A DNA stretch of 64,000 bases from NCBI GenBank assembly GCA_013398175.1, contig VZRZ01002012.1, forward strand, positions 460,125 through 524,124, in the 5' to 3' direction. This stretch comes from Climacteris rufus. Taxonomy: Eukaryota; Chordata; Aves; Passeriformes; Climacteridae. The first letter of the stretch is position 1. Each line of letters starts with the position of its first letter. The notes beneath the pieces are model-generated. The model was given only the letters and a program-made list of their open reading frames with translations, had not been told where the DNA came from and made no database searches. Of this stretch, positions 51,658 to 64,000 are shown in pieces. Position numbers and translations under genes: made by a program.

Positions 51658-53602
51658 ATATCCACATTTGCAAGAAACTCAGGTTTGAAGATGGTTTCTT
51701 CTCCACTATATGCATTCTGCACAGAAGTTCATCACAAATCACTATGCTGAGATACACAAAATGGTAAATCAGTATCTTATTGCTGAGGGATGCTTGACTT
51801 CATCAGCACAGTAGGTATTTATACACTGCATTTTTCACTCCTGAGGGCTTAAAGGGAATACCAAAGCACTAGACTGTTATTTTATTCTAGCCTAGATTGG
51901 ACTTCACACATTGCTGACATGAAACACAATAATAAAGACCAGAATTAAAACTTTATATAAAGAAGTCAAAATCAAGGAAAATATAGTCAAGATTATTTTC
52001 ATGTCACTTAAACTTTGCAGTATTAAGGAACATTCATTGATACAGAAAAATCAAAGTGAGGGAGGGAGTGGAAGAGAAAGCACTAATTGAAAAGAAGGAA
52101 AGGAAGTATGAGTTTAATGATCTTTTTTTGCACGTTACTATTTCCAGCAATGCCCCAATTGATGTAACTTCACAGATCTCAATGGAATTGCTCCTGAGTG
52201 AGACCAACATGAATATCATGAAAGTGAACAGAACGAACTTAATCTCTGCTTTTAGTATGTACTGGAATATATATTCACCATAATGTTAAGTAGGTACAGT
52301 TTTGAAACTATTGATAATGCACTTTAGAAGAGAATGCTATTGGTAACTCATTACTTCATCACATGGAACTACCACAAATGAAATAGACTTCAAGGAACTC
52401 ATGACATCTACTTGACATGTAATTGCAAATGATAGAGTGTACATATACTGGATACCCTACACTTTGAAGTGAAAAGCTTTATTTCTAGGTTCTATTGCAA
52501 AGCATCTTGTCAAGAGGATTTTAAAAAATCACTGAAGTAATGCATCTTAAGCTGTTTTTAATTAAGTTCTAATATTCTGTAAAAAAATGCCTGCAGACTA
52601 GTATGCAAGTGTGCAATAAATGTTTCCACAGCATTGAAAATGCTTCAGAAAAATTATTTTTAAAATGAGAAACAGCATAAGCAGACTACTACATATATCA
52701 AACTGGTAATATATGCAGAATGTCTTGTTAATTCCTTGTTGCTTACTCCTCCTAGTTTCATTTAATTTTGAGGTGAAGGGTAAGTGGATTCCTACAATCT
52801 ACTTTAACTTGTATACTAAGAAGCCATACTCCCTTAAATGGAAATAAAAAGTACACAACCTTTTCATTTTATTACACCTTAGCTATTCAACTGAAATCTC
52901 ATCTTTCCCTTCAAAACATGAGGTTCATAATATGTTAAATGCCAACATTATTGTGTAAATTCAGGCGGAATCACAGTGGGCTATGCTGTTTGTCCTCATA
53001 CATAATATCAGGGTTATAAAACCATCCATAACTGCTACTGTGGAGCTACAATTTACTGTTGACATGGAGTACACCTTGTGGAAAGATAGCAATTCTGATT
53101 TTAAAGCTATGAAGTAACAGAATCTGCCTCAATTCCAAGAAAATTGTTCTGGTAATTAGCCACTGATACATAGCTGCATCTAAATGTGTCCAGTATCCAC
53201 TTCCAGTTAATAGCTCTGGAGATTTTTCAATAAACGTTTTCAGAAGCCCTTCCCATGAGCCACGTTCCCTCCTGCTGCTATAAGACAGAACTATTTCATG
53301 CCTTTCTATGTCTTAAACTAAAATCACTGTTTCTCAGTCACATCTGAAGGTAGATTGTCAGGCTTTTAGTAACTCTGGAAGCTTCCTCCTATCTAGCTTT
53401 TGGCTACTTCATAAAATGTACTTCTTATTAGATATGCAATGAAGTTGTTAGGCCGTATCAATAACTACAGTCTTGTTCTTGTGAATTTCTCAGTCTACAA
53501 AGAATTTAACCAAAAATGTCCAGTAAACTTGTCATAGCAGGACTTGGTTCTTTCCTTGCTTGATCCCATGAAGATCCTAGATTAGACTGCAAACAGTACA
53601 AC

Positions 53603-53628
53603 ATATCATACAAAATATTGTATGATAT
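53603..53628. repeat. Perfect 11-bp hairpin
   Basis: ATATCATACAA-AATA-TTGTATGATAT. A perfect inverted repeat in AT-rich intron sequence. Confidence 0.85.
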
Positions 53629-54954
53629 TGACAGCTGTCTTCAGTTCATATAATAGATATTTTTGCTTGTTTCTTTAGATTTGGAGTGTTAATTTAAAAC
53701 AGCAATTTTCATATTCTTGAATGCATGCTCACACAGAGATTCACAATTTACCAATAATTAGACACATTAAAAGCATCTCTTGAGATGTCACGTTAACCCG
53801 TGTTTTCACAAATGTAACTCAGAATCATACTCAATGTGCAAGTAAACTAATTTTATTTTTCTTTTATATTTTCAGTCACTACTGTTTAGCAATGTTAAAT
53901 CTGTACGGCAAAAGCAGAATGACACTAGCCCCATAAAACAGTAGCTGATCTAAAATTTCATGGTTACCCCCTCTCTTGGGAAGTTCACGGTAAAGCCAGA
54001 CCCAGTGATGGTTATCTACTCTGACAGCCAGGCTGACCCCTGCTGAAACAGCAACGCATGTGAGCAGTGGCAAAGAAACAGGACACATCACTTAGAAAAA
54101 CTGCACTACTACAACAGTAATATTCAGTGTGCTTTCAGAGTGTACATTTTAAGACTCTGTAGGGAAGGTCCAAAGAAGGAACATTGTGAGATAGTATGGA
54201 TGGTTGCTTTCAGAAATGTATGATTTCTGTAGTACTACTTTCCAGCAGATAAAGGAAGTACATTGGTTTCAGTAACTATCCATTTTGAAACTATTTGAGC
54301 ATGAATCTTATTTAAAAATAAAATATTTTAGCTTCTTTCAAAGAGCTCAGATTATAAATGTCTTTTAGCTTAAAGGATATTAGTAAACTAATTGTATTGT
54401 TTTTATTCCAATTATAATATTTATGCATTGATATTCTGAAACTATTTAAAAGACTAGTAAGCCAATGAGTATTTAGGGTAAAGTTTAGTTCTGCTAGAGT
54501 TTATGAAATCCCTACTATTATATAAATTACTGAAGGTAAAACTAGCAGAACAGAAGCCAATGATGACACAGGTTGAATCTTGTGTTGTGGTGGGCAGAGT
54601 CCGGGGATCTTCAACACTGTACAGACACAAGGAGTTTGGCCATTTGCACTTTGAATTCCTTCCTTTCCATCCTGGAATACCTCTATGGAATAAGGTGTGC
54701 TTCAGCAATATCAGGATTATAATATCCTGCCTCTTCCTTCCATTTTATGTCAGTTTTAAGAAGAAATGTGGTTAAGATGAGATGAGAGGAAGGCCCTTAA
54801 TTTTATTTTGCCATCTTCTTTAAAAGGGTTTTGTAGAACAGTGTGAGACAGAAGGCTAAACGAGACACATATACTCCACAAACTCGCTGAAATCACACCA
54901 AATAAGAGCATGCAAGCAGATCCAACAAACACAGCTAATCTTTACATGACTGAA

Positions 54955-55981
54955 TGTAGTAGGCTGACCCTGCTTGAATGCCAGACACCCACCAAAAACT
55001 TTCTAGCTTTCGCCCCCCACAACTGGACAGGGGAGAGAAAATACAATGAAAGGTTCATAAGTTCGGATAAGGACAGGCATAGGTCATTCATCAAATATTA
55101 CCATGGGCTCAAATTTGGGATAATAATTGAATTTATCACTAACAAAATCAGGGTAGGATAATGAGAAATAAAAGAAGACCTTAAAAACACCTTCTTCCCA
55201 TTTCTCCCTCCTTCCCAGCTTTACCTCCCTAGCAGTCACTTTATCTTACATTGTTCCTGTTGCTGCTCAGGAAGAGGAGTCCTTCCCCTACTCCAGCATG
55301 AGTTCCCTCCCACAGGAAACAGTTCTCCATTAATTCCTCCAATGTGAGTCCATCCCATGGGAAACAGTTCTTCACAAACTGCTGCAACATGGGTCACTCT
55401 TCCATGAGGTGTAGTTTTTCAGACACAGACTATGCCAGTGTGGGTACCCCACAGGGTCACAAGTCCTGCCAAGAAACCTGTTTTAGCATGAGGTCCTCTC
55501 TCCATAGATCTGCAGGTCCCTGCCAGGACCCTGCTCCAGTACATGCATCCCACGGGTTCACAACATCCTCTCAGGCATCCAACAGCTTCAGCATTGATCT
55601 CTGGACCTCCGTGGGCTGCAGGTGGATCTCTGCACCCTTGTGGACCTCCATGGGCTGCAGTGGAATCTCAGCTTCGGCTCCTTCTGACCCTCCTTCTAAA
55701 CTGACCTTGGTGTCTGCAGGGTTGTTCCTCTCACGTGTTCTTACCCCCCTCTTCTCTGGCCATGATTTCATCTGTGCAATAATATTTTTCATTCTTAAAT
55801 GTGTTATCACGGAGGCATTACCACAATTTCTGATTGGTCCAGCCTTGGCCAGCAGCACATCCATCTTGGAGCTGCCTGGCATTGGCTCTGCTGGACATGG
55901 GAGAAGCTTCCAGCAACTTTTCACAGAAGCCAACCCCGTAGCTGCTCTGCTACCAAAACCTGACCATACAAACCCAATACA
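54955..55981 (-). mobile_element. 3' LTR of a short endogenous-retrovirus-derived element
   Basis: On the minus strand the LTR begins TGTATTGGGTTTG and ends GGGTCAGCCTACTACA, obeying the TG...CA rule over about 1.03 kb. A purine-rich tract (AGAGGTGAGGGGTGGAA, 55982-55998) sits immediately before its start on the minus strand, as expected for a polypurine tract next to a 3' LTR. The middle (55287-55560) has degenerate 40-50-bp repeats built around CTCCAGYATG-type words. The usual AATAAA has become GATAAA (55132-55137). The 223-codon plus-strand frame across it is an accident. It is in sense with DLGAP1. Confidence 0.8.
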
Positions 55982-56314
55982 TTCCACCCCTCACCTCTGC
56001 AGATCTTATATTTAAGAATTGTCACTAAAATCCACATTCATCACACAACCTGCACTCACATCAACAAAACTAACCAACCTGAACAAAACAGAAAGTCTCC
56101 ACACAAAACCAAAATAACATAATGACAACATCGAACAAAAATGGACAGTTTACACAAAATTCACTCCTTGTACCTTCACCATAATTACGACAAAATTTCC
56201 CCATGATCAATCCACTCTTTGACATTGTTCAATACTTGTTTTGCACATTACCTCTCCCAGTTACCACCTTTATCTCAAAATCCTCATGATCCTGGGTTTT
56301 GGCACTAAAAAGAC
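55982..56314 (-). mobile_element. Internal region of the LTR element, no coding capacity
   Basis: About 333 bp between the two LTRs. On the minus strand a primer-binding-site-like sequence (TAGTGCCAAAACCCAGGAT, 56289-56307) lies 7 nt inside the 5' LTR, and the polypurine tract lies next to the 3' LTR. There is no gag, pol or env sequence, so this is either a deletion derivative or a non-autonomous element. The primer tRNA cannot be assigned with confidence. Confidence 0.7.
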
Positions 56315-56500
56315 TGTAGTGGGTTGACCCTGGCTGGATGTCAGACACCGACCAAGGCCTCTCTCTTACTCCCCTTTACAGCTGGACACAGGAGAGAAAA
56401 TACAACAGTGTTATGAACACCTTTCTAGCTACCAAGCAAAGCACGGCACTGTGAGGGCTGCCATGGAAATATGAACTCCATCTCAGCCAGACCCAACACA
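56315..56500 (-). mobile_element. Shortened 5' LTR of the same element
   Basis: On the minus strand it starts TGTGTTGGGTCTGGCTGAGA and ends GGGTCAACCCACTACA, so both ends are present but only 186 bp separate them, against about 1.03 kb in the other LTR. The start also differs from the other LTR (TGTGTTGGGTCTGGC versus TGTATTGGGTTTG) while the ends match, suggesting a mosaic or internally deleted copy. Confidence 0.7.
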
Positions 56501-58029
56501 GTGACTATGTCAAATTTTAAAAAGGGATGATCCCACTATTTTAATTTTTTTTTCTTTATTAGGATAAGGACTTTATTGGCTGATGATTAACTGTGTGTAG
56601 AAGAGCCTTGCATACTTTTAAAAAGTCATTCTGCTCTTTTCCTAAATGAAAAGAGACCTGCAGGTCAAGACCATACGTAGAGAAAGTTCAGAATAAAACT
56701 ATGGAAACAGCATGAAGAGGTCTGTGATCTCTTCTACCCTAAGTGAATAGGAAAAAACCTTCTAAGCCTGCTAACATTGCTTTAGTTCCATAAGACTGTG
56801 ATTAAAAAGGAAGTTTTTATGGTTTTTGTATAGCAGTTAAGAGTATGATCTCAGACAATTATGGTGCATCTTTGAAGTCTACAGGAAAGATGGTGGAAAG
56901 CAACAAAAATGATCTGTTAAGCATTGTTTGCCAGGTTTCCACAGTAATAAGGTTTAGACAAGCCCCCATCTGTGCACTCATGCCCATTCTTCCTCCCACC
57001 ACACTACCTCCTGCCCTGCTTGCCTGCTTCAAATTTAAACTGGCAGGATTTGAAATATGAGACTTGTATGACCCCTGGAAGTTTTGGAAAGAGAGGCAAA
57101 TCCCACCTATTTCCTGACAGTGGGAAGAACCATAAAAGAACTTGAATCTTCTCTAGAGATAAAAGAATCTTATTTTTTAACCTTTTTTGGCTCCAGTGGC
57201 ACGAGGTACTGGGGACACAATCCAGAGACAGACACTTGTCAAGATACAGTGTTGGAAATGGTGGCATCTGAAGATAAAGAATAAGACAAAAGACACAGAG
57301 ACCATTATGCATCCTCCAAACTCTCCCTTCTTTTTTCTTCAGTATGCACTGGCCTCCCAAGCACGCTGCTTGGGAACCTGGGAAAGCCAAGGAGCTCAAT
57401 GGAGTGATTCCTTCTCAGATTTCTCGCAATCAGCCCTCAAGGTTTGCCTGATGCAGAAGTTGCTGTCAGGCTCAGATGTGGACACCTACTTTGTGTTCTT
57501 TGGTCCTGCAGTTTGAATCCTCTGAGCTGACTAAGCAGCTCCTATGATACTACTCACTCTTACAGCACTCCTGGGAAACTTCCTCATGTGCTGAGGTTGA
57601 TTTGACCTCTGTTAATTCTCACCTTACTGGGAACTGTGAAAAAGAACATTTTTCCCCTTTGGTTTTGAAGGGTGTGTGATTATTTGGATAGAGTATGGAG
57701 CTATATTTTCTGCTGTTTTGTCATAAAATTTTGAACTCAAATCTGATTGAGGCAGCCATAGTACTTGAAAAGATGTTTACATTCTTACAGGTCTCATAAA
57801 AAAACACAAGCTCAAGCCATGGCTGAACATTTAGAAGTTCACTTCTCACAATGTTTTATTCCTGTATCTGACTACGACAGTTGAAGAAAACAGCCTGTCT
57901 GCTGCTGCCAGAAAAGGATATGGGAAAAGATTTAAGATACATGTGGAGTACCAAAACCACTACCATAATTCAATTAACTATTCAAACAGTTGGCATAAAC
58001 AAAGCAATAGAAAGTCACATTTCCCAGTG

Positions 58030-58833
58030 AAGACATTCAAAGTGACCTTGACAGGCTTCAGACATGGGCCCATGTGGACCTAATGAAGTTCAACCAGAGC
58101 AAGGTCCTGCACATGTGTCAGGGCAATTCCAAGAACAAGTACAGGCTGGGTGGAGAACTGATTGTGAGCAGCCCTGAGGAGAACTAGGAGGTGTTGGTTG
58201 ATGAGAAGCTCAACATGACTCAGCAATGTGCATTTGCAGACCAGGAGGCCAACCCACATCCTGGGCTGCATCCAAAGCAGTGCGTGCAGGAGCAGGGCGA
58301 GGGAGGGGATTCTGCCCCTCTGCTCTGCTCTAGTGAGACCCCACTGCAGTGCTGCATCCACCTCTGGGGCCTCCAAAATCAGAAGGACATGGAGCTGTTG
58401 GAGTGAGTCCAAAGTAAGGCTACAGAGATGGTCAGAGGACTGAAACACTTCTCCTATGAAGACATGCTGAGAGTTGGGGTTCTTCAGCCTGGAGAAGAGA
58501 AGACTCACAGTACCTAAAACAGGCTTACAGGGAAGCTGAAGAGGGCCTTTTTACAAGGGCATGGAATGACAGAACAAGGGGGGAAAAATGAAAAAGAGTA
58601 GGTTTAGATTAGATATTAGGAAGGCATTCTTTACTGTGAGGGTGATGAGGCACTGGAACAGATAGCTCAGGGACATTGTGAATGCCCTATCCCTGGAGGT
58701 GTTCAAGGCCAGGTTGGATGGGGTTTTGAGCAACATGATCTAGTAAAAGGTGTCCCTGACCATGGCAGGGTGTTAGAACTAAATGATTTTTATAGTCTCT
58801 CCCAACCAAAACTATTCTATGATTCTAGGAATT
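58030..58833 (+). mobile_element. CR1 LINE, ORF2 C-terminus plus 3' UTR
   Basis: This is the longest CR1 copy in the window. The first half is the decayed C-terminus of ORF2: segments corresponding to LMKFNQSKVLHM, YRLGGELI, CSALVRPHCSAAS and RRTWSCW-type frames are visible with frame changes and a stop. The second half is the 3' UTR, ending ATTCTATGATTCTAGG. It is plus-strand, antisense to DLGAP1. The 142-codon minus-strand frame over 58080-58508 is its shadow. Confidence 0.95.
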
Positions 58834-61550
58834 ATGACAATTTTAAAAAATATTATATTTGTCTCCTTTTCCTGAATGTTGTTTTTTTTTCCATAGACAG
58901 AAGCTCAAGAAACTAGAATGTGTTGTAATAGGAAGTTTTTTTAGATTAGAATTCTACAGTAAAGCTTTTCAAATGGATGTTCTAAATCCAAAATCAGAAA
59001 CACTTCTTTTAAAATTTCTATTAACATTCTAGTAAAAAAGATTATTATTATAGCAATGCCCAACAGTCATGCAGGTACCAAAACAAAAAAATCGTTTATA
59101 CTTTCAATTCCAGTTCACCCGTATTCTTATATGTAGCTAAACCAATCCCTGACATCTGTAAAAGCAAGCTGTCAAAATTTATCAGCCCTTGTTTCACACA
59201 TTCTAAACCTTATCCAGACAGAGAAGTTCTGAAGGCTGTAATATTGTCTTCCTGTGCTCAGACTTGAGTGATTCTGCTCTGGATGATGCCTGTGTTTCTC
59301 AGCACAACCCTTGATCTCCTCCTGGAGGATATGCCACCCCCTTATCAAAGGGACAGGTTAGTTGTAGCATCCTACTCTGGTTAGTTTGGTGGAGTTGTAC
59401 TCACTCTTACTAGGCAAACTGTGGAAATCGTAGACAGGATAATCACAGCCTTCTGCCTACTGCTTCTCACATGGCAAATAAAACTGTTGTTACCAGACTT
59501 TGTGCTTGCCATTCTCCCACGCCCAGAAGTCCCCAACAATTGTTCGTGTTGTTGTTCCTCAACACTAGTTGTGATTAGGAGACAGGTTGAGAGCAGAAAT
59601 GCAAAGAAAGCAGTTTTGTTAAAAATGCACTGAATAACAAAATTACATTTATTTTCCTAAGCTGCCAATTTTCATGCCATGGGTCATTAATAGTATGGCT
59701 AAAAGCTGGATGTTGTGGATGAAATTTACCTGGAATGCAATAACACTGTACGAATATTCAGCAATGAATTTAACTAAAGACTCCCATTTCAAATCTCTTT
59801 TAATGACCAACTAGATGCCCTTTGTGAAGCTAGAATGATTGACAAATGGCTTTTTAATTGTCAGAAACTGGATATTTTTTGTTTAACACTTAATGATAGG
59901 ATTTCTTTTCTGGCTAGTTGCAGTCCTAAATGCACTCCACAGGCAGTATTTTTTTTTAATTTTATGACACAAGGGATATTGTTCTTCCCTTTGCTTCCAA
60001 GGATAACTTCAGCATACATAACTTTCCCTGGTTTTAAAATTGTTTGCCCTCAGAAGTACACTCTCAGGGACACATAAGCAGCACCACGTTTCTAAAGAGT
60101 AATATTCTGGTTGAAAGAGGAGAGATGTAACAAAGTACGATAATAAACATGGACTGAGAAGAATATGAAATGCTCCATGGTTAACAGAGCTTGGATGTTT
60201 TAGAGATAAAGAAGAAAATCATAAGCAAAGAAATTTGCTGGTGGTGTTAAACTACTGGCTGAAGAAAACCTTTTCCGTTTCACCTCTTGGTCCATTACAC
60301 ATTGTGGTACATATTCCTTAACTTTTTGGACTTTGGGGTATGTAATGTCATTCTCAGTGAAGCATGAAGAAACAGAATGTACACAGCTTCCCAGAACATC
60401 ATATGATACTGAAGAGAAGAAGAGAAACAAGAATGTCTCAGTGACGCCCACAGGAACAGTCACCATTGCCAAATTGTCAGCGTGCCTCTGCAATGCCAGA
60501 CCACAGCGAGCATATGGATAGTTTAGGCTTTCTGCCACTAGACTGGGTTAGTGAAGCACATGGTTCATGCATTTCTAGTCTAGCTTTGTGTCAGTGGAAA
60601 AAAAATTTCCACTACACATAGCCTACTGGACCTAAGAAACAAGGGCTAGTTCTCAGGCAACTTGTATGGAAAAAGCCTGCTGCATTCATCAGGTTCTGTG
60701 GTACCTCCCTGGAGAAACCCTTCATGTGATCTGCGATTACACCCCTGAGACCATGAACTGAGGTGTGAAACAGAATACCCTTCCCTTCTGTCGAGCAAGC
60801 ATGACTGACAGGTCTGCAAAATCCCTCCAGCAGATGACACTACCAGGGATTTTCATTCTGCTACAACTCACACAGGCTGCATGGCAGCAATTTGTGCAAA
60901 GCCTGCTCTCCACAGCCTCTCCAGGCAAGAAGGCCTTAGTGAAAGATATGCCCAGTGAAAGATATGTCCAGAACCTTAAATGAAAAAAATGTTCTGTGTC
61001 ATTAGAAAGAGAAAACTTCAAGTGTGGTGGAATTGGACATTTCAAGTTTCATTTTCTTTAGAAAAATATTAAGCCCAAGCCACAAAAAAATCACTGTGTG
61101 AATAATACAGTGGATGACCTAACTTTGGTCTCTTTAGAAGCAGATTCTGGTACAGTTGGAAGGGCTGTCATCTATGCTGCAAAATTACCAAGTCACTTAC
61201 TATATTTTAATGTATTTTCCTTATGGAAGATTATCCCAGCAAAAATTTAGTGTTCAAATTTGCAGTATATTGACAAAATAAAGAAACTCAGAATATGCTA
61301 CCCTGTACTGCAGGCTGACTAAGCAGCTAACTTTCATCTGTCCTGAATGAATTAAAATATTGTTATATAAAATATTCTTCCTTTTGAAGCTGACATGTTT
61401 ATTTATATCCCTGTATATAATTTATATTACAAATCTGAGATCTAGGAAGGGTTCCAACTAATGCACTATGGAGATAACAATATACCTGTACTTCAGACAA
61501 GAAGCAAAATACAAAATTGGACAAAAGTTAAACAGCAAGTTAAATACTTA

Positions 61551-61580
61551 ACATGTTAAATGGTTAAATGGTTAACATGT
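61551..61580. repeat. Inverted repeat with internal ATGGTTAA duplication
   Basis: ACATGTTAA at 61551-61559 and its complement TTAACATGT at 61572-61580 flank a duplicated ATGGTTAA word. Low-complexity AT-rich palindrome. Confidence 0.75.
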
Positions 61581-62840
61581 ACATCCCATCATTCATCAAA
61601 GACACATGAGTAATTACACTAACTTGAATAATCCTATGCAAATGAATTTATTTGCAAATAAAAATTCATAATACTAAATATTTCTGAAATAGAGGACCAA
61701 ACGTTCATGCCAAACACACAGTTGAATACAGTGCTTAAAATATTATTTTAGTATTTGCCTTCCATTTTTTGGCATATCAATTGAATTTTCTTTTGTACTG
61801 GCAGCATACAGGAATGATTTGATGAAGAACTTTTTAAATAACTACTATGTGGTCTCTCTTATAGGCCAAAACCATTATTACCCAACATACTAAAATTAGA
61901 TGTCTTTTCAATTAAAACACAGAAATATCTTTTTAAAGCTAGTTAATCTTCATATCAAGTATCAATGAATGTTCTTCTTAATACTTGAATATATTGTAAA
62001 ATTGAAAGTAACAATTACCTATGCAAAATTTCAGTAAAATAGCATTTCTAATTATTTTACCTCTCTCATAAACTTTCAGGCCAAAGTTAAAAAAAGAAAC
62101 TACACATCACTATGTAGGCTTGCTCTTCAGCAAAAAAATGCCATGTACAGCATTCTGAAAAATTGATCACATTCTTTGCTAAAATTGCAATTCAGTGCTG
62201 ACAACTACTAGCAATTTTGTATAATAAAAATTATTCCAAGTAAAAGATCCCTAAAATATACTCTTGAAACATTCTCTTTCTTACCTACAAATCAAAAACT
62301 ACACATTTGTGATTTAACATATTAATTATAGGAATCTAACTGTTCTGGCAAGTCTTCACATTTCTCTTGTTTGTTCCTACACATAAAACTTAGTCACTGC
62401 TTGCACAAGGAAATATTGGAATGAAGATCACTCCAGAATGGGTGCACAAAAATAGGTATGTTTAAATAGGTCATAGCAAGATGCTGTTGGGAGAGACTGA
62501 GTAACCACTTTTATAAACTCTGAGTTTTGTACACACACATTTTCCTAACAGCTCTTAGCTACTCTGGGTATTCTGCTCTCAAGCACAATTTTATCATTTA
62601 TAACAAAGGTACTTCCATGCAGCTCCACTGCTGAAATCAGACCGTGCAATGAAATTAATTATATCGCCAGCTTCTTTATGGTTCATTTACACTAATCTTT
62701 GAATGTACTGGATGAAGTTAAAAGCCTATAAAAGAACACATCATCGATGCCACTGTGAATTTCATGAGGGTTTAAGGTGTTACGACAAATTGCAAGACAC
62801 TGGAAGAATTACAGAAATTGGAATTTCTAAAAACTACAAA

Positions 62841-62905
62841 ATTCATACAATGGTTTGGGTTGGAAGAGACCTTAAAAATGATCTTGTTCCAATTCCCCTG
62901 ACATG
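62841..62905 (-). mobile_element. CR1 LINE 3' tail, reverse orientation
   Basis: ACAATGGTTTGGGTTGGAAG, GACCTTAAAAATGATCTTGT and TTCCAATTCCCCTGACATG are the reverse complement of the last 65 bp of a CR1 3' end. It is a very short 5'-truncated insertion, in sense with DLGAP1. Confidence 0.88.
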
Positions 62906-64000
62906 CATTTAACAATTATTCATGTAAGAATGTACACATATACTTATTTACATGAGGCACAGATAATTGTGGTTTATGCATTACGCTATTTTGAAAAAAT
63001 CTGCTTGCCATATTCCTGACAATGCAAACATATTCACATGTGTTCTTACTCATCCTCATCATAAGTATTAGTTTACCCAACTGATGTGGAAGTACTGATT
63101 TTCTAAGCATAAGACAGTCCTTCAGACAATTTTGCCTTCTGAAATGGAAATAGTCTTTTTCCCCTGGACAGTAGTCAGTGATCAGAATAAAGGTGAAAGT
63201 TAGAGCTTCATCCTTCATTCAAGACCACCATAATCTGTGCATAAATAAAAATGAAATGAAGCATGAGCTCAGCCTTCTCTTACTGCTATTCATTACTCAA
63301 TACAGTATGTAATTCTATGTTTGTGGATGATTTTTTTAGTAAGGACTTATCACTCAAGTAATTCCTGTCTTGAATCCAGAATTAACAATAGAATACCAGA
63401 TCCCTTCAGCGGCCTAATAGTGTAGGTGAAAGGGACTCCTAGGTATTTACAGGTAGCACACAGACCAAAAATGGGATTCACAGCTTCTCACACACTGTTC
63501 ATTGCACTCATCGCTGCCCATCTGTTCTTTTAACCTTGACATAGCAACTTTCAAACAGCAGTGGTGCAGTGCAATCGTAAGGAACTCCATATGGCCTCCT
63601 GTGAATCACATTGTGACACAGGGGAACATCCCCATTAATAGGAGGCTAATAAAAATCGGAAGTTGTATTTTGGAAGGCTGCTTTAAATTTCCCATTCCTT
63701 GCACTTCAAGGAAGAAAATCCCACTTCTTAAAAGTTAAATATTGTTGGATTATGTGCCATTGCCTGTAATTTACCATTGTACTGTGTTTCAACATTTGGA
63801 ATGTGCAATATGAATGACTCTGCAATATTATAACTCAGAAGTAAAAAGGAAGAAAAAAAAGAAATACTTTCTGTCTTTTACCACTTTTGGAGACTACACT
63901 TGAGGTGGTTTGGGGAAGAAATTAATTGAAATAATTATTTTTGTAAAAGAAAAAGAGAACATCCTTCTTATCAAGTGAAACAACAAAATAGTTCTACTGT

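Larger units (their letters stand above)
40861..64000 (-). other. Non-coding DNA upstream of the DLGAP1 coding start (intron/5' region)
   Basis: In mammals DLGAP1 has distant 5' exons, so this stretch is most simply an intron of the long transcript. It is the repeat-rich part of the window: LTR and CR1 fragments at 44.9-45.6, 47.1-47.5, 55.0-56.5, 58.0-58.8 and 62.8 kb. The stretches 40.9-44.9, 47.5-54.9, 56.5-58.0 and 58.8-64.0 kb hold AT-rich sequence with hairpins and small duplications but nothing that translates into a recognisable protein. A non-coding 5' exon could be hidden here and would not be visible from sequence alone. Confidence 0.75.

Noticed and set aside
55344..56015. 223-codon plus-strand open frame, the second longest in the window
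   Set aside because: It lies antisense inside an LTR whose degenerate internal repeats keep the frame open, and it shows no protein family features.
58080..58508. 142-codon minus-strand open frame
   Set aside because: It is the reverse-strand shadow of the CR1 ORF2 C-terminus, which reads on the plus strand.

Overview
The window is vertebrate nuclear DNA, almost certainly from a bird. The evidence is several truncated CR1 non-LTR retrotransposons ending in the avian-type ATTCTATGATTCT tail, avian-type endogenous-retrovirus LTRs, AT-rich non-coding DNA throughout, and exons bounded by GT/AG splice sites. There are no bacterial operons, CRISPR arrays, or tRNA or rRNA genes.

The only gene I can support is DLGAP1 (SAPAP1/GKAP), on the minus strand. 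Two consecutive coding exons are present: the large first coding exon (39835-40788 coding, 318 codons, ending in phase 0) and the next exon (25315-25529, 71 codons plus 2 nt, starting in phase 0). A 14.3-kb intron separates them. Together they encode about the first 390 residues of a postsynaptic scaffold, including the first two RxxSYxxA repeats that bind the guanylate-kinase-like domain of PSD-95/DLG proteins. Positions 1-25314 are the intron downstream in the gene. Positions above about 40860 are the intron or 5' region upstream. The later DLGAP1 exons are not in the window.

Layout. 1-25314: intron with CR1 fragments at 1.7-2.1, 17.6-17.9 and 18.4-18.7 kb, and a CpG-rich, promoter-like block at 3.3-3.4 kb that runs into an assembly gap (3438-3619). 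25315-25529: second coding exon, with an array of 72-bp repeats 190-440 bp upstream of its acceptor. 25530-39834: intron with simple repeats, an ancient SINE-like remnant at 37.7 kb and a suspicious decayed open region at 32.2-33.8 kb. 39835-40860: first coding exon. 40861-64000: repeat-rich upstream intron. It holds an LTR fragment abutting a CR1 reverse-transcriptase fragment (44.9-45.6 kb), a solo LTR with TATA box and poly(A) signal (47.1-47.5 kb), an 83-bp tandem duplication (50.3-50.5 kb), a short LTR-internal-LTR element in gene-sense orientation (54.96-56.5 kb), a long CR1 3' fragment (58.0-58.8 kb) and a CR1 tail (62.8 kb).

I found no clear new multigene system. The observations most worth checking are the CpG-rich gap-interrupted candidate promoter, the 72-bp repeat array beside a DLGAP1 splice acceptor, the mosaic LTR element, and the possible protein-coding remnant at 32.2-33.8 kb.
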